From UMGS1908 sp964432825 (lineage in GTDB: Bacteria > Bacillota > Clostridia > Christensenellales > UBA1242), in the NCBI GenBank assembly GCA_964432825.1, contig CAYSOX010000020.1:1-15394 (forward strand): a stretch of DNA of 15,394 bases. Reading direction: 5' to 3'. The position numbers and the translations under genes were made by a program. The notes under the pieces are model-generated. The model was not told the origin of the DNA. It ran no database searches and saw nothing but the letters and a program-made list of their open reading frames with translations. Below are positions 6,260 through 13,916 of this stretch, piece after piece (the stretch's first letter is position 1; every line of letters starts with the position of its first letter).

Positions 6260-6625
6260 TTATCTTCTACTTGCCTCCTTTTTTAAATTATTTTCTAAAT
6301 TAGTGTAAATTATGTTATATTCATAATACTCATTATTGCCACACTTAATCTTTTTATTTGCGTCCGTATTGATAACTACCAAGTCATTTATGTATAGTGA
6401 ATTTGTGCAATTGCTACCACAAATCAAAAGCCTTCTCGGATTTATTATGTCATTATTAATTCTTTGGTCTTCAATATACATTTCTTGTTTTTCTTTAAAA
6501 TTATCTAACCTAAAAATAATATCATAATTGGAAACCAATTTTTGTTCTATAAAATAGTTCTTTAAATAAGTGTTCAAAATAATACACTTATCCATCAATT
6601 CATTTATTTGTTCTTTATATGGCAT
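6260..6625 (-). CDS. Hypothetical protein, 121 aa
   Basis: The product is soluble, rich in Asn, Ile and Lys, with four cysteines (LLICGSNCTNS and IKCGNNEYYEYN among them). The two C-x-x-G/N-type pairs could bind a metal, but spacing is not that of a known zinc finger. The start MPYKEQINELMDK has no clear ribosome binding site; the upstream DNA is A/T only. A good terminator follows. Asn-rich composition and lack of operon partners suggest an accessory or acquired gene. No family is recognised. Confidence 0.55.
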   Translation of the reverse strand: MPYKEQINELMDKCIILNTYLKNYFIEQKLVSNYDIIFRLDNFKEKQEMYIEDQRINNDIINPRRLLICGSNCTNSLYINDLVVINTDANKKIKCGNNEYYEYNIIYTNLENNLKKEASRR

Positions 6626-6734
6626 ATCATAATTTTTTAGTAAAATTGTTGTTGTAGTTAAATAAATTTTAATAATGCAACAAAATATTTGTATTTTGAA
6701 ATATTTTATCTCAAAACAGGCATTAATATGGCCA

Positions 6735-6773
6735 AATAAAAAGACACCTTAACAAAAATATGATAAAGTGTCT
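6735..6773 (-). terminator. Terminator of the glycan operon
   Basis: On the minus strand AGACACTTTA pairs with TTAAGGTGTCT (6742-6773) and is followed by TTTTTATTT. It lies just after the deacetylase gene and ends the operon. Between it and 6625 I see only an AT-only 9-bp inverted repeat (AAAATATTT / AAATATTTT near 6682-6707) and no gene. Confidence 0.65.
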
Positions 6774-6836
6774 AATTATTTCGCTAGTTTCAAAAGGCTT
6801 AGCCAATTGCTCTTTTTTTTGCAATCTCCCTATATG

Positions 6837-7668
6837 CTACAATTGTAAACACTTCTTAAACTTTTTCATGCCGATTTGCCCGTTAATTTTTACTCTTCTA
6901 ATCTCATAAGGCTCATCTTTCCTTGTTGAAGGAATATACGGACCAGCAAATGAAAATGCCAACTTGTAGCCATAATCTTTTGCCCCTTGTTTATACTGCT
7001 TTGTGCTATGTCCAAACGGATATGCCATGTACTTCATTTCATATTTTTTCATCTGTTCAAAGTCGTTATTCACATCTTGCTGTGAAGCACTATAGATTGC
7101 TGATTTTCCATTTTCGGTTTTGTAGTGAAAATTATAACTATGATTTTGAATTTCCATGTTAGGATACTCAACCTTAATTTTATCTATCAACTCTGTGGTT
7201 AAAAATTGTTGCTTAGGGGTTAGTTTCATCCCACTCAACGCTATCTTTAATAGTTGAGCCAATCACAAATACGGAGGCTTTAAAGTTATACTTTTTTAAC
7301 ACAGGCAAAACATTGTAATAATTCTCGATATCGCCGTCATCTATCGTTATTAAACATGTCCTTTCGGTGTCGTATTCCCTTTTGCCCAAATACCACTCGT
7401 AATACTCGTCCATTGAAAGTGTGGTGTAATTATTTTTGTACAAATACTCCATCTGTTGCTCAAACTTTGACAAATCATTTACCCACTGGTCGTCTTTGTA
7501 ATATTTTTGCTTAATCTCGCTACTTGCCACCCTGTGATATGCAAGCACCACCATCATACTCGACTTATCCCTCAAAACACAGGACATTAAACCACCACAA
7601 ATCACAAACACGCCAATACCAATCAACACAATAGCCAAGATAAACTTTACCTTTAAAATCATTCTCAT
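6837..7668 (-). pseudogene. Membrane-anchored polysaccharide deacetylase, frameshifted
   Basis: The start is taken as ATG 7668 (MRMILKVKFIL) with AAAGG upstream, 2 nt after the previous stop. A membrane anchor (residues ~5-30) is followed by the extracytoplasmic NodB fold: LAYHRV, then TIDDGD (motif 1, normally TFDDG). The frame ends at TAA 7213-7215 inside a C4 run (7216-7219). With one C less it continues NPKQQFLTTELIDKIK, giving NHSYNFH (motif 2, metal-binding His), MAYPFGHST (motif 3) and YEIRRVKI. The product would remove acetyl groups from an envelope glycan. After the TAG at 6837 another frame reads VFTIVAYREIAKKRAIG to TAA at 6799, so a second one-base loss near 6850 may have cut off the natural C-terminus. 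It is last gene of the glycan operon. Confidence 0.8.
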
Positions 7669-7670
7669 AC

Positions 7671-9575
7671 TCAACACCTTTCAAGCGTCATATTGTCGCC
7701 CGACCATATTATCCTATACAAAGTTTGTTGTTGTGGGGACTCTTTAAATATTTCAGTATAGTTATCCACAAAATCACTGTCTATATTGTGCAAATAAACA
7801 TAGTTGTAGCCACCTGCCGATATTACTTGTTTTGTTTCGGCAATATCCATATCCTCAACCCACACATCCCCAGAATGTGGAGAACCGCCCACATTCATTC
7901 CGCTAACATTCAACGGAGTAGCGATATACCTCATTGTCAGTGCACGCAATCCCTTTTCGTGAGATATTTCAACCAAACTATCCTCTTTCCAGTTTTGCCT
8001 ATACACATACTTTATTTTCGTTTCTGTTTCACAATCTATTACATATATCCTATCTTCTGTGTCAAGTTGCATCACGTAATTTTCAAATCTATCAAATTCC
8101 CCGTAGTGAGCCTCACTTAACTTGCAAATGATTGGGCACATTATCAAACACACTCCAACTACAGCACAAACGCTCGCCGACATCAATTTAGGGCTTAGAG
8201 CAAATTTATCGCTAACACCCAACAATGAAATATTGTACGATAGCAGGAACACAATAAACCCGATTCCCAAACAGTTTACATATCTAAGTTGACTTGAAAG
8301 AGTTAATGCTTCCCGCTCGGTAAATGTAAAGATGTACAACCCAAGCAACGCAATAATCCATATAGCAAAACTTACAAATATTGTTATGCAAAGGCTTTTA
8401 CGTTCTCCACGCCCCAACTCGGTCTTTACTCGTTTTAGCAACCACACGATAGCAACAGCATATATCACAAATGGGATGGGAGTTGTTCCTCTACTGCCAT
8501 TTACACTGAATGTAACAATTAAGTTTAAAAGGTACTTGCCTGTTACTTTTAGTTGATACTTTGTGGGTTTTACAATATACATCAAAATATTTTTAATCGT
8601 TAAAGCACTGGTCTGCCAAGCGTCTGGATTGTTGAGATGCTTTAAGTATAAGTTCCAACTCAACTTTGAAGCTAAGATTGTTGCAAACACACTTATTAGC
8701 GAGATATACAGCCATTTACTTTTTAAGCAAGTTTTTATCCCATGTGTTACTAACACATCCACAAAAATTATCAAGCACGCAAATCCTGTTAACGCAAGTC
8801 CTGTCGATTTTGCAATACACAACACGAACATCGCAAGCAATATTGCCAAATAATGCTGAGCCGTTAGCCCCTCTCTCTTAAAGCAAAAGTACATTGTTAG
8901 AATAAATGCAAAGCACAAAGATAAAAACATATCATTACATATTGTAAACAAGAACATATAGTGCATCACAAACACAGCCGTAACCATAAATAATGCGGTT
9001 GTTATTTTTTTTCTATTGTTGCATACTTTTGATAAAATCGGCATAAGCAGGCTTATATTCAAGATATTCAACGCCATTATTAACGCACCATCAAAGAACC
9101 GCATACCAAACACTTGGAAGAAATACAAATACAATGACGTTCCAACTGGATAACCTTTAAACATTGTGGTTGAGGCTATGCCACCTCCAAAGTCGTTGTG
9201 ATAATACATATTTTTCACCACAAGTCCCCAATGGCTTAGTTCATCCCACCAATTTGGCTTAAACGCAAACAACATTACAAATTGTAATACGCAAAAGGTT
9301 ATTAACAAAACTACTGTCGGATTAAAAAACTGCTTAACAAATTGTTTTTCCTTTCGCTTGATTATTAGTGCTATCGACACCGCAAAAAGCACCACGCTAA
9401 CACACATAATTGAGATTGCTCCTGCTAACAATCCGCCAAACAGCCCAAATATGTACAATATAAATATAATTGAAAGATTTACTATTGGAAATACAATAGC
9501 AAACTTTACTCTTGTTAAATAATTTAAAGAAAATATTGCCATAAAAACTATGGCAATACCTATAAAATAACTCAT
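7671..9575 (-). CDS. GT-C-like polytopic membrane glycosyltransferase
   Basis: The 634-aa product has about a dozen membrane helices over residues 1-480 and a ~140-residue extracytoplasmic C-terminal domain. The first large loop carries NWWDELSHWG with the acidic pair D111-E112, the position of the catalytic/metal motif in GT-C enzymes that use polyprenyl-phosphate sugars, followed by YPVGTSLYLYFFQ. The start overlaps the GT2 stop (ATGA) and has AAGGGTG upstream. The GT2-GtrA neighbour could make and flip the lipid-linked sugar that this enzyme uses outside the membrane. The glycan and acceptor cannot be told. Confidence 0.78.
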   Translation of the reverse strand: MSYFIGIAIVFMAIFSLNYLTRVKFAIVFPIVNLSIIFILYIFGLFGGLLAGAISIMCVSVVLFAVSIALIIKRKEKQFVKQFFNPTVVLLITFCVLQFVMLFAFKPNWWDELSHWGLVVKNMYYHNDFGGGIASTTMFKGYPVGTSLYLYFFQVFGMRFFDGALIMALNILNISLLMPILSKVCNNRKKITTALFMVTAVFVMHYMFLFTICNDMFLSLCFAFILTMYFCFKREGLTAQHYLAILLAMFVLCIAKSTGLALTGFACLIIFVDVLVTHGIKTCLKSKWLYISLISVFATILASKLSWNLYLKHLNNPDAWQTSALTIKNILMYIVKPTKYQLKVTGKYLLNLIVTFSVNGSRGTTPIPFVIYAVAIVWLLKRVKTELGRGERKSLCITIFVSFAIWIIALLGLYIFTFTEREALTLSSQLRYVNCLGIGFIVFLLSYNISLLGVSDKFALSPKLMSASVCAVVGVCLIMCPIICKLSEAHYGEFDRFENYVMQLDTEDRIYVIDCETETKIKYVYRQNWKEDSLVEISHEKGLRALTMRYIATPLNVSGMNVGGSPHSGDVWVEDMDIAETKQVISAGGYNYVYLHNIDSDFVDNYTEIFKESPQQQTLYRIIWSGDNMTLERC

Positions 9576-10663
9576 TTGTTCACCCTTTTCTTATTTTTGA
9601 ATATAAATTCCCGTTGGATTACAAAATTTACAACAAATAGCACCATATCTACCAACAACTTAGTTGCAGTTTCATTCCAACCCACACACTTTACTATAGC
9701 ATTTACACACAAACTTGACACAATAACATTGATTACAACTAAAATATAATAGCCGATTAGCGACTTTATATTTTCTGTTTTGGTTCTATTCTTTGCCTTA
9801 AACACTCCGTTTTTGTTCACAAGATAATTTACATAGGATGATAAAATTCTTGCCAATACAGTTGCTATATAAATATACATAGCATAACTAATGTTTTTAA
9901 ATATCTTCACAAACAAAGCAAACATCACAATATCAACAACAAATGACAGCAAAGATGATACTATGTACTTGAAGAATAACGAGTAAATTCTAATTGAGTC
10001 TTTGATTGGATTAAAATGAGAAGATTTATTGTCGTCCAAATAAATTGTTTGAATAGTTTCCTCCACGAGTGGAATACTTTTTTCCTTTGTGGCAAGCAAC
10101 ACATTCATCTCATACTCGTAACGTTCGCCCGGAATATCCAAAAACTCTGCCAAAGTTTGTTTTGAAAATCCTCTAAGCCCCGTTTGAGTATCTCTCACCG
10201 AGATTCCGCACAAAACCTTCATTACATTTCTTGTTAAAATATTTCCAAATTTACTCCTAAAAGGAACGCCTTCCCCAAACTTACGAGAGCCAAGCACCAA
10301 ACTATTTGGGTGTGCCAATGTACTGTCAGCCACCTTGATAATATCCTCAACGGCGTGTTGCCCGTCTGCATCCAATGTTACCACACACTCAAAATTAGGA
10401 AATACTGTGTAAATTTGATTAAAAGCGTTTTTTAACGCACGTCCTTTACCCAAATTTTTGTAATGTGTAAAAATATAAAGGTTTACACTGTCCTCACATT
10501 TAGACTTTAGTTGCTCAAATATTGGCAAACATTTGGCATCGCTACCATCGTTTACCACAAAAAAATTTTTAAACCCCTCACCCAACAATCCGTCAACAAG
10601 TTTTAACAACTTTTCATCTGGGTTAAGCGCTGGAATTAGTAGAACTATGTTTGTTTTGTCCAT
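9572..10663 (-). CDS. GT2 glycosyltransferase fused to GtrA domain
   Basis: Residues 1-225 are a DPM1/GtrB-like GT2 domain: LIPALNPDEKL, VVNDGSD (36-42), LDADGQH with the DxD-type D98/D100 (97-103), and TGLRGF (161-166). Residues ~230-360 form four membrane helices of the GtrA family, ending QREFIFKNKK. GT2 parts of this kind transfer a sugar from a nucleotide donor to polyprenyl phosphate, and GtrA parts are thought to help flip the product. In many bacteria these are separate genes; here they are one chain. AAGGA lies 8 nt before the ATG. It is first gene of the three-gene envelope operon, with its own promoter and a leader hairpin. Confidence 0.92.
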   Translation of the reverse strand: MDKTNIVLLIPALNPDEKLLKLVDGLLGEGFKNFFVVNDGSDAKCLPIFEQLKSKCEDSVNLYIFTHYKNLGKGRALKNAFNQIYTVFPNFECVVTLDADGQHAVEDIIKVADSTLAHPNSLVLGSRKFGEGVPFRSKFGNILTRNVMKVLCGISVRDTQTGLRGFSKQTLAEFLDIPGERYEYEMNVLLATKEKSIPLVEETIQTIYLDDNKSSHFNPIKDSIRIYSLFFKYIVSSLLSFVVDIVMFALFVKIFKNISYAMYIYIATVLARILSSYVNYLVNKNGVFKAKNRTKTENIKSLIGYYILVVINVIVSSLCVNAIVKCVGWNETATKLLVDMVLFVVNFVIQREFIFKNKKRVNK

Positions 10664-10689
10664 AATGAATTTCCTTAATCAATATACAA

Positions 10690-10723
10690 GGTAAACTGGA
10701 TTTAGTTTCCTTCCCAGATTACC
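10690..10723 (-). promoter_or_regulatory. Leader hairpin before GT2-GtrA
   Basis: GGTAAACTGG (10690-10699) and CCAGATTACC (10714-10723) make a 10-bp stem with one mismatch and a 14-nt loop in the 5' untranslated RNA. There is no T-run, so it may affect RNA stability or protein binding rather than termination. Confidence 0.4.
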
Positions 10724-10733
10724 TTATGTTTAT

Positions 10734-10780
10734 TTTGTATAATTTTTAATTTTGTACAATTTTTAATTTTGTATAAATAT
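10734..10780. repeat. 17-bp tandem repeats at the promoter
   Basis: TTTGTATAATTTTTAAT (10734-10750), TTTGTACAATTTTTAAT (10751-10767) and a partial TTTGTATAAATAT (10768-10780) follow one another without gaps. They run from the -10 box into the leader of the glycan operon, the position expected for a repressor. The repeat number could vary by slippage. Confidence 0.65.
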
Positions 10781-10808
10781 TGTATCATTTTTTATAAATT
10801 TATGTCAA
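10779..10808 (-). promoter_or_regulatory. Promoter of the glycan operon
   Basis: On the minus strand TTGACA (10803-10808) and TACAAT (10779-10784) are separated by 18 nt. The -35 is perfect and the -10 has five of six consensus bases. It lies directly after the ABC remnant's stop codon. Confidence 0.75.
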
Positions 10809-10813
10809 GCGTT

Positions 10814-11823
10814 TTATATACCATAGCCCTCGCCAGTGTCTTTTAGTTTTTGCTCTCGCTTTTGACGATTGTATAGCGTGCTATATTTTTTGTTACCTGC
10901 AAGCAACTTCTCGTGTGTTCCAAAGTCTATAATCTTGCCTTTATCAATAAAGTAAATTGTATCATAGTCCTCAATGGTAGATAACCTGTGAGCAATAGTG
11001 ATAACTGTCTTATTCTTCTTAATCTCGTTAATAGAGTCCGTTATGTATTGTTGTGAAATATTATCCAAAGCACTGGTAGCCTCGTCAAATATTATAACCT
11101 TAGTGTTCCTGAGCAACACCCTTGCAATACAAATTCTTTGTTTCTGTCCTCCGCTAAACCTTGTTCCGCCTTCACCCCAAAACCTATCCAATCCTTTGGG
11201 CAATTCTTTTTCAAAATCATAGGCGTTTGCATACTTTAATGCTTCCCATATATCTTCGTCAGTTGCACTAGGCTTAACAAGTTGCATTTTTCTCTAATTG
11301 TCAAATTAAACAAGCATGGATACTGATTGACCATTGAAATATTTTCACCAAACTTTTGAGCCAACCCATTTGCATCCATGCCGTCAAACAATATTTTGCC
11401 ATGCTGTGGCTCATACAACTTACAAATTAAAGCCACTATTGTGCTTTTACAACATCCGCTAGCACCAACAAAAGCAACGTGTGTGTTTTTCTTAATCTTA
11501 AAACTAATCCCGTTCAAAATCGGCTCACCCTCAACATACCAAAAATACACATCCTTGAACTCGATGTTTCCCTTGTAATTTTCAATCACTTGGTCGCCAA
11601 ACCTATCGTGAATATACACACTTGAATCGGCCAACTGGAACACACGATAAGCATTTACTTCCATTTCCTTGAAATAGTCCTGCAAATTTCCCAAACGAAC
11701 CGCAAAATCCATTACGCTATTTTTGTACGAATATACTGAGTAGAAAATTGCCAAATCCAAACTTCCCCAGCCAATAAGTTTTATACACAAAAACACAAAC
11801 AAAACATTACACATTGTGCCAAC
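10814..11823 (-). pseudogene. ABC exporter remnant (partial TMD plus ATPase)
   Basis: From about 11823 the frame reads the end of an exporter membrane domain (NVLFVFLCIKLIGWG, FYSVYSYKNSVMDFAVRLG) and then the ATPase: IEFKDVYFWY, Walker A GASGCCKST, Q-loop SMVNQYPCLFNLTIRE. It breaks after REK; one more A in the A5 run at 11287-11291 continues MQLVKPSATDEDIWEALK, FSGGQKQR signature, Walker B VIIFDEATSALD and the AHRLSTI H-loop, to TAG... stop at 10814. Three lesions are visible: loss of most of the membrane domain, the frameshift, and a Gly-to-Cys change in Walker A (codon 11449-11451; GxGK expected). It was a type of fused TMD-ATPase multidrug, lipid or peptide exporter and is no longer functional. 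Confidence 0.85.
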
Positions 11824-11891
11824 TGAACTTGTGTTAATTTTTTTGCTTTTCTGCGTTCTTGAATAAATTTGCCAGTTTTTGCTAAATCCAT
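11781..11891 (-). pseudogene. XRE-family regulator, 5' stub
   Basis: AAAAAGGAG precedes ATG 11891. The first 25 codons read MDLAKTGKFIQERRKAKKLT then QVQLA, the standard beginning of an XRE helix-turn-helix domain. After about codon 26 (near 11814) the homology stops, and the same DNA instead codes, in another frame, for the ABC exporter membrane domain. The stub ends at TAA 11781. The junction looks like a deletion that fused the start of a regulator gene to the interior of an exporter gene. Confidence 0.75.
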
Positions 11892-11917
11892 AATGTTTTC
11901 TCCTTTTTACATTATCA

Positions 11918-12058
11918 TTATGGTATTGTTTTTGAAAAAGCACTCCCTCTAATCGTAGAGTTTATATGTTTTTTATTGTGAAAAATGTCAGTGCAAGAAA
12001 AAATGACGATATCGTTGACAAGTTTTCTTATATTAGTCCACAAATTGTTACCTATGAA
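11918..12058 (-). pseudogene. Open stretch, possible gene remnant
   Basis: A 46-codon open frame (FIGNNLWTNIRKLVNDIVIF ... STIRGSAFSKTIP) without a start codon ends 26 nt before the XRE start. It is in frame with the ORF ending at 12059, separated only by that TAA. It reads like protein but no family is recognised. It could be the 3' part of the gene that once followed the attenuator. Confidence 0.3.
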
Positions 12059-12313
12059 TTAGTTAAGTTGGTCGTTTTTCTTTGTTTTTATCCAATTTCC
12101 GTTCTTATCTCTGTTTAGCCATAGATAATTAAGTGATGGTTTTGGGAGTATCTTTTGAGTTGGTACAACAAATCCAGCAACACCTTTATAACAAAAATAA
12201 AAGAACCGTATGTTAGAGTACGGTTCCTCTTGGCGGAGAGTTCGCATATCGAACCGTACCGCATGTATGTAAAATAATATAGCATTTTTATATCTTACAT
12301 ATTTCATTTTCAA
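12059..12313 (-). CDS. Leader ORF or gene remnant across an attenuator
   Basis: The 84-codon frame starts at ATG 12313 with no ribosome binding site of note, passes through all arms of the attenuator-like structure, and continues as VPTQKILPKPSLNYLWLNRD to TAA at 12059. The first ~45 residues are probably only leader or structural RNA. The second half (from about 12180) looks more like protein and may be the beginning of the remnant at 11918-12058. No family is recognised. Confidence 0.25.
   Translation of the reverse strand: MKMKYVRYKNAILFYIHAVRFDMRTLRQEEPYSNIRFFYFCYKGVAGFVVPTQKILPKPSLNYLWLNRDKNGNWIKTKKNDQLN
12195..12259 (-). promoter_or_regulatory. Terminator/antiterminator attenuator
   Basis: Minus-strand order: GTACGGTTC (12259-12251), GAACCGTAC (12226-12218), TACGGTTC (12210-12203), then TTTTATTTTT. 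The middle arm can pair with the first (9 bp, antiterminator) or with the third (8 bp plus U-run, terminator), but not both. The interval between arms 1 and 2 holds a CTCT/AGAG mini-hairpin, and arm 1 can alternatively fold on CGAAC. This is the layout of translation- or antibiotic-responsive attenuators upstream of resistance and exporter genes. Its present downstream genes are remnants. Confidence 0.65.
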
Positions 12314-12321
12314 TCAAAATA

Positions 12322-12330
12322 TGTTATAAT
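12322..12330 (+). promoter_or_regulatory. Extended -10 promoter of the 57-aa gene
   Basis: TG-T-TATAAT is a perfect extended -10 element, 27 nt before the ATG at 12358. The -35 region is poor (TTTCAT), as allowed for extended -10 promoters. It diverges from the attenuated minus-strand leader. Confidence 0.65.
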
Positions 12331-12357
12331 TGTCTCATATTTTGAGGAGAAATAACT

Positions 12358-12531
12358 ATGGACTTTATTGAAGCCAGCAAAATAGAAAATGTAATAGACA
12401 TAAACATTGAACCAGTTGACTATGATACTGAACATATTTTCCTTAGAGCAACCCAAGACGGAAAAGTTGAACTAACAAACGACACAATTCAAGTTGCAGA
12501 TAAAAAATATATGTTAAATAAAACAATGTAA
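12358..12531 (+). CDS. Small hypothetical protein, 57 aa
   Basis: The ORF has GAGGAGA 6 nt before ATG, an extended -10 promoter and an intrinsic terminator directly after it, so it is a complete single-gene unit. The product begins MDFIEASKIENVIDINIEPV and is acidic, with alternating strands (EHIFLRATQDGKVELTN, IQVADKKYML), suggesting a small beta protein. It has no membrane segment. No family is recognised. It is the only well-supported plus-strand gene in the right half. Confidence 0.7.
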   Translation: MDFIEASKIENVIDINIEPVDYDTEHIFLRATQDGKVELTNDTIQVADKKYMLNKTM

Positions 12532-12540
12532 TCTCAACAA

Positions 12541-12582
12541 AAAAACACAAGCCGGGAGAAAAATCTCTCGGCTTATTTTGTG
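12541..12582. terminator. Bidirectional terminator
   Basis: AGCCGGGAGA (12550-12559) and TCTCTCGGCT (12564-12573) form a 10-bp stem with a G-U pair and an AAAA loop, extended by ACACAA/TTTGTG outside. TTATTTT follows on the plus strand and TGTGTTTTTG on the minus strand. It serves both the 57-aa gene and the minus-strand operon ending at 12587. Confidence 0.85.
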
Positions 12583-12586
12583 CTTG

Positions 12587-12811
12587 TTATTTATCTTCTT
12601 TTAACTTACTTAAAATCTCATTTTCATCGCTATATAATTTCATCATTTCGACAACTGATTTTGCAAAATTTTCAGCATCATCTTCACCAAAACTATCCCT
12701 ATGATATTTAATCATTTTAGAAATTTCCATTAAAAAATTCTGTGAAAAATTATTTTCTGAAAAAACTTTAAGCAATGTAGCCCTTTGAATTGTAGTGCTT
12801 TCATTCTCCAT
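12587..12811 (-). CDS. Hypothetical protein, 74 aa
   Basis: AAGGAA precedes the ATG, 15 nt after the DUF1835 gene. The product is acidic and helical (MEISKMIKYHRDSFGEDDAE, VVEMMKLYSDENEILSKLKE), without membrane segment or cysteines. It is last gene of the three-gene operon, closed by the terminator at 12541-12582. No family is recognised. Confidence 0.65.
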   Translation of the reverse strand: MENESTTIQRATLLKVFSENNFSQNFLMEISKMIKYHRDSFGEDDAENFAKSVVEMMKLYSDENEILSKLKEDK

Positions 12812-12826
12812 AACTTAAATTCCTTT

Positions 12827-13861
12827 TTAAATCAAATTGTATTTCATTAGACCTTTAACATATTGATTTTTATTCTTTATAAAATCTTCAAGTGTAATAA
12901 GAATTTTAGTCCCACCATTTGCACATTCAATAATTTTCAACTCTTCACAAGCAGTCAATAGTCTGCCAGCCAAAGCATAAGGAAGTTCAAATTCTTTTTG
13001 CAACCATGCGCAAGAAAAGTTTAATTTTGATAAACACCTTTCTATTATATCTGTAAAGAATATTCCTTCATCTCCAAAACTATCATCATTCATCTTAATA
13101 ATGTGTCTGTATGGATAAAAATTAGGTTTATCATCATATTTTTTGCTTAATCCTGCAATTTTTAATTTTCCACAGGCAACTAAATGATAAATTCTGTCAA
13201 AGATATAAGAGTCTGAAATTTTATATTTGTTTAAAACCTCACCAACAATCACAGGTGCTAACAGTTCCTGTTTACCCAGTATCTTAAAAATCAAATCATC
13301 AAAATATGTTTCTTCAACCCCTATTATATCCCCCTTTTCAAATACTCTCAAAGATTCATTTTCTTTAACTAATAAATCCCACTTGTTTGAGTATTCTGTT
13401 ATTTTATCTTTTGAAAGTTTAACCATATTATCAAAATTTGGTTTATCGAAATAAGAGCAAGGACACTCATAAATTTTGCAGTTAATATCTTTTAACAAGT
13501 TTACAAAGTAATACACTCCACAAATTGAGGTTGGCGTATTTTCATTCCAAATTCTAATGGTTGCACCATTTTTCGCGCAAGCAACAACCTTATCTACATT
13601 ATTTTTTATATTTTCAAATATTTCATCACACTCTTTTTGCGAAACGCCAAAAGGTGCGTACATATCAATAATATTTTGTTTTTGATTATCTAATGTATCG
13701 CCTTTTATATTACCAATATCAAAGAAAAGCGGAATCGTGATAATCTCTTTACATTCTTTATGTAAATTAAATTTCAATTCACCACTAATTGAACCATTAA
13801 AACAAATATCTATAATATTTGTTGTACTATTTTTCTCTTTTTTATCTTTAATATTTGACAT
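12827..13861 (-). CDS. DUF1835-DUF3658 protein with C-terminal winged helix
   Basis: TAGGAG precedes the ATG. Residues ~15-145 fit DUF1835: IDICFNGSISGELKF, IPLFFDIGNI, then IRIWNENTPTSICGVYYFVN with the hallmark IW-E-N-x-x-x-x-x-G-x-x-Y pattern. Residues ~155-250 fit DUF3658: WDLLVKENESLRVFEKGDI, YFDDLIF, VIVGEVLN, ISDSYIFDRIYHLVACGKL. Residues ~280-335 (FTDIIERCLSKLNFSCAWL, LPYALAGRLLTACEELKII) resemble the FtsK-gamma-type winged helix that reads DNA. DUF1835/DUF3658 proteins have no firmly known activity; the added winged helix suggests DNA binding. It is in one operon with a BRO protein. Confidence 0.8.
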   Translation of the reverse strand: MSNIKDKKEKNSTTNIIDICFNGSISGELKFNLHKECKEIITIPLFFDIGNIKGDTLDNQKQNIIDMYAPFGVSQKECDEIFENIKNNVDKVVACAKNGATIRIWNENTPTSICGVYYFVNLLKDINCKIYECPCSYFDKPNFDNMVKLSKDKITEYSNKWDLLVKENESLRVFEKGDIIGVEETYFDDLIFKILGKQELLAPVIVGEVLNKYKISDSYIFDRIYHLVACGKLKIAGLSKKYDDKPNFYPYRHIIKMNDDSFGDEGIFFTDIIERCLSKLNFSCAWLQKEFELPYALAGRLLTACEELKIIECANGGTKILITLEDFIKNKNQYVKGLMKYNLI

Positions 13862-13916
13862 ACATTACTCCTAGATAGTTTTACAAAATCTCTAAGTTTG
13901 GTTTGCACTTATATAG

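Noticed and set aside
7725..8881. Open frames on the plus strand opposite the GT-C gene
   Set aside because: They lie antisense to a long, motif-bearing membrane protein gene, lack ribosome binding sites and translate to Cys/His/Ile-rich low-quality sequence.
12203..12226. Group II intron domain V, because of GAACCGTA...TACGGTTC
   Set aside because: The loop is short and lacks the bulge and GAAA-type layout of domain V; the third complementary arm and U-run fit an attenuator better.
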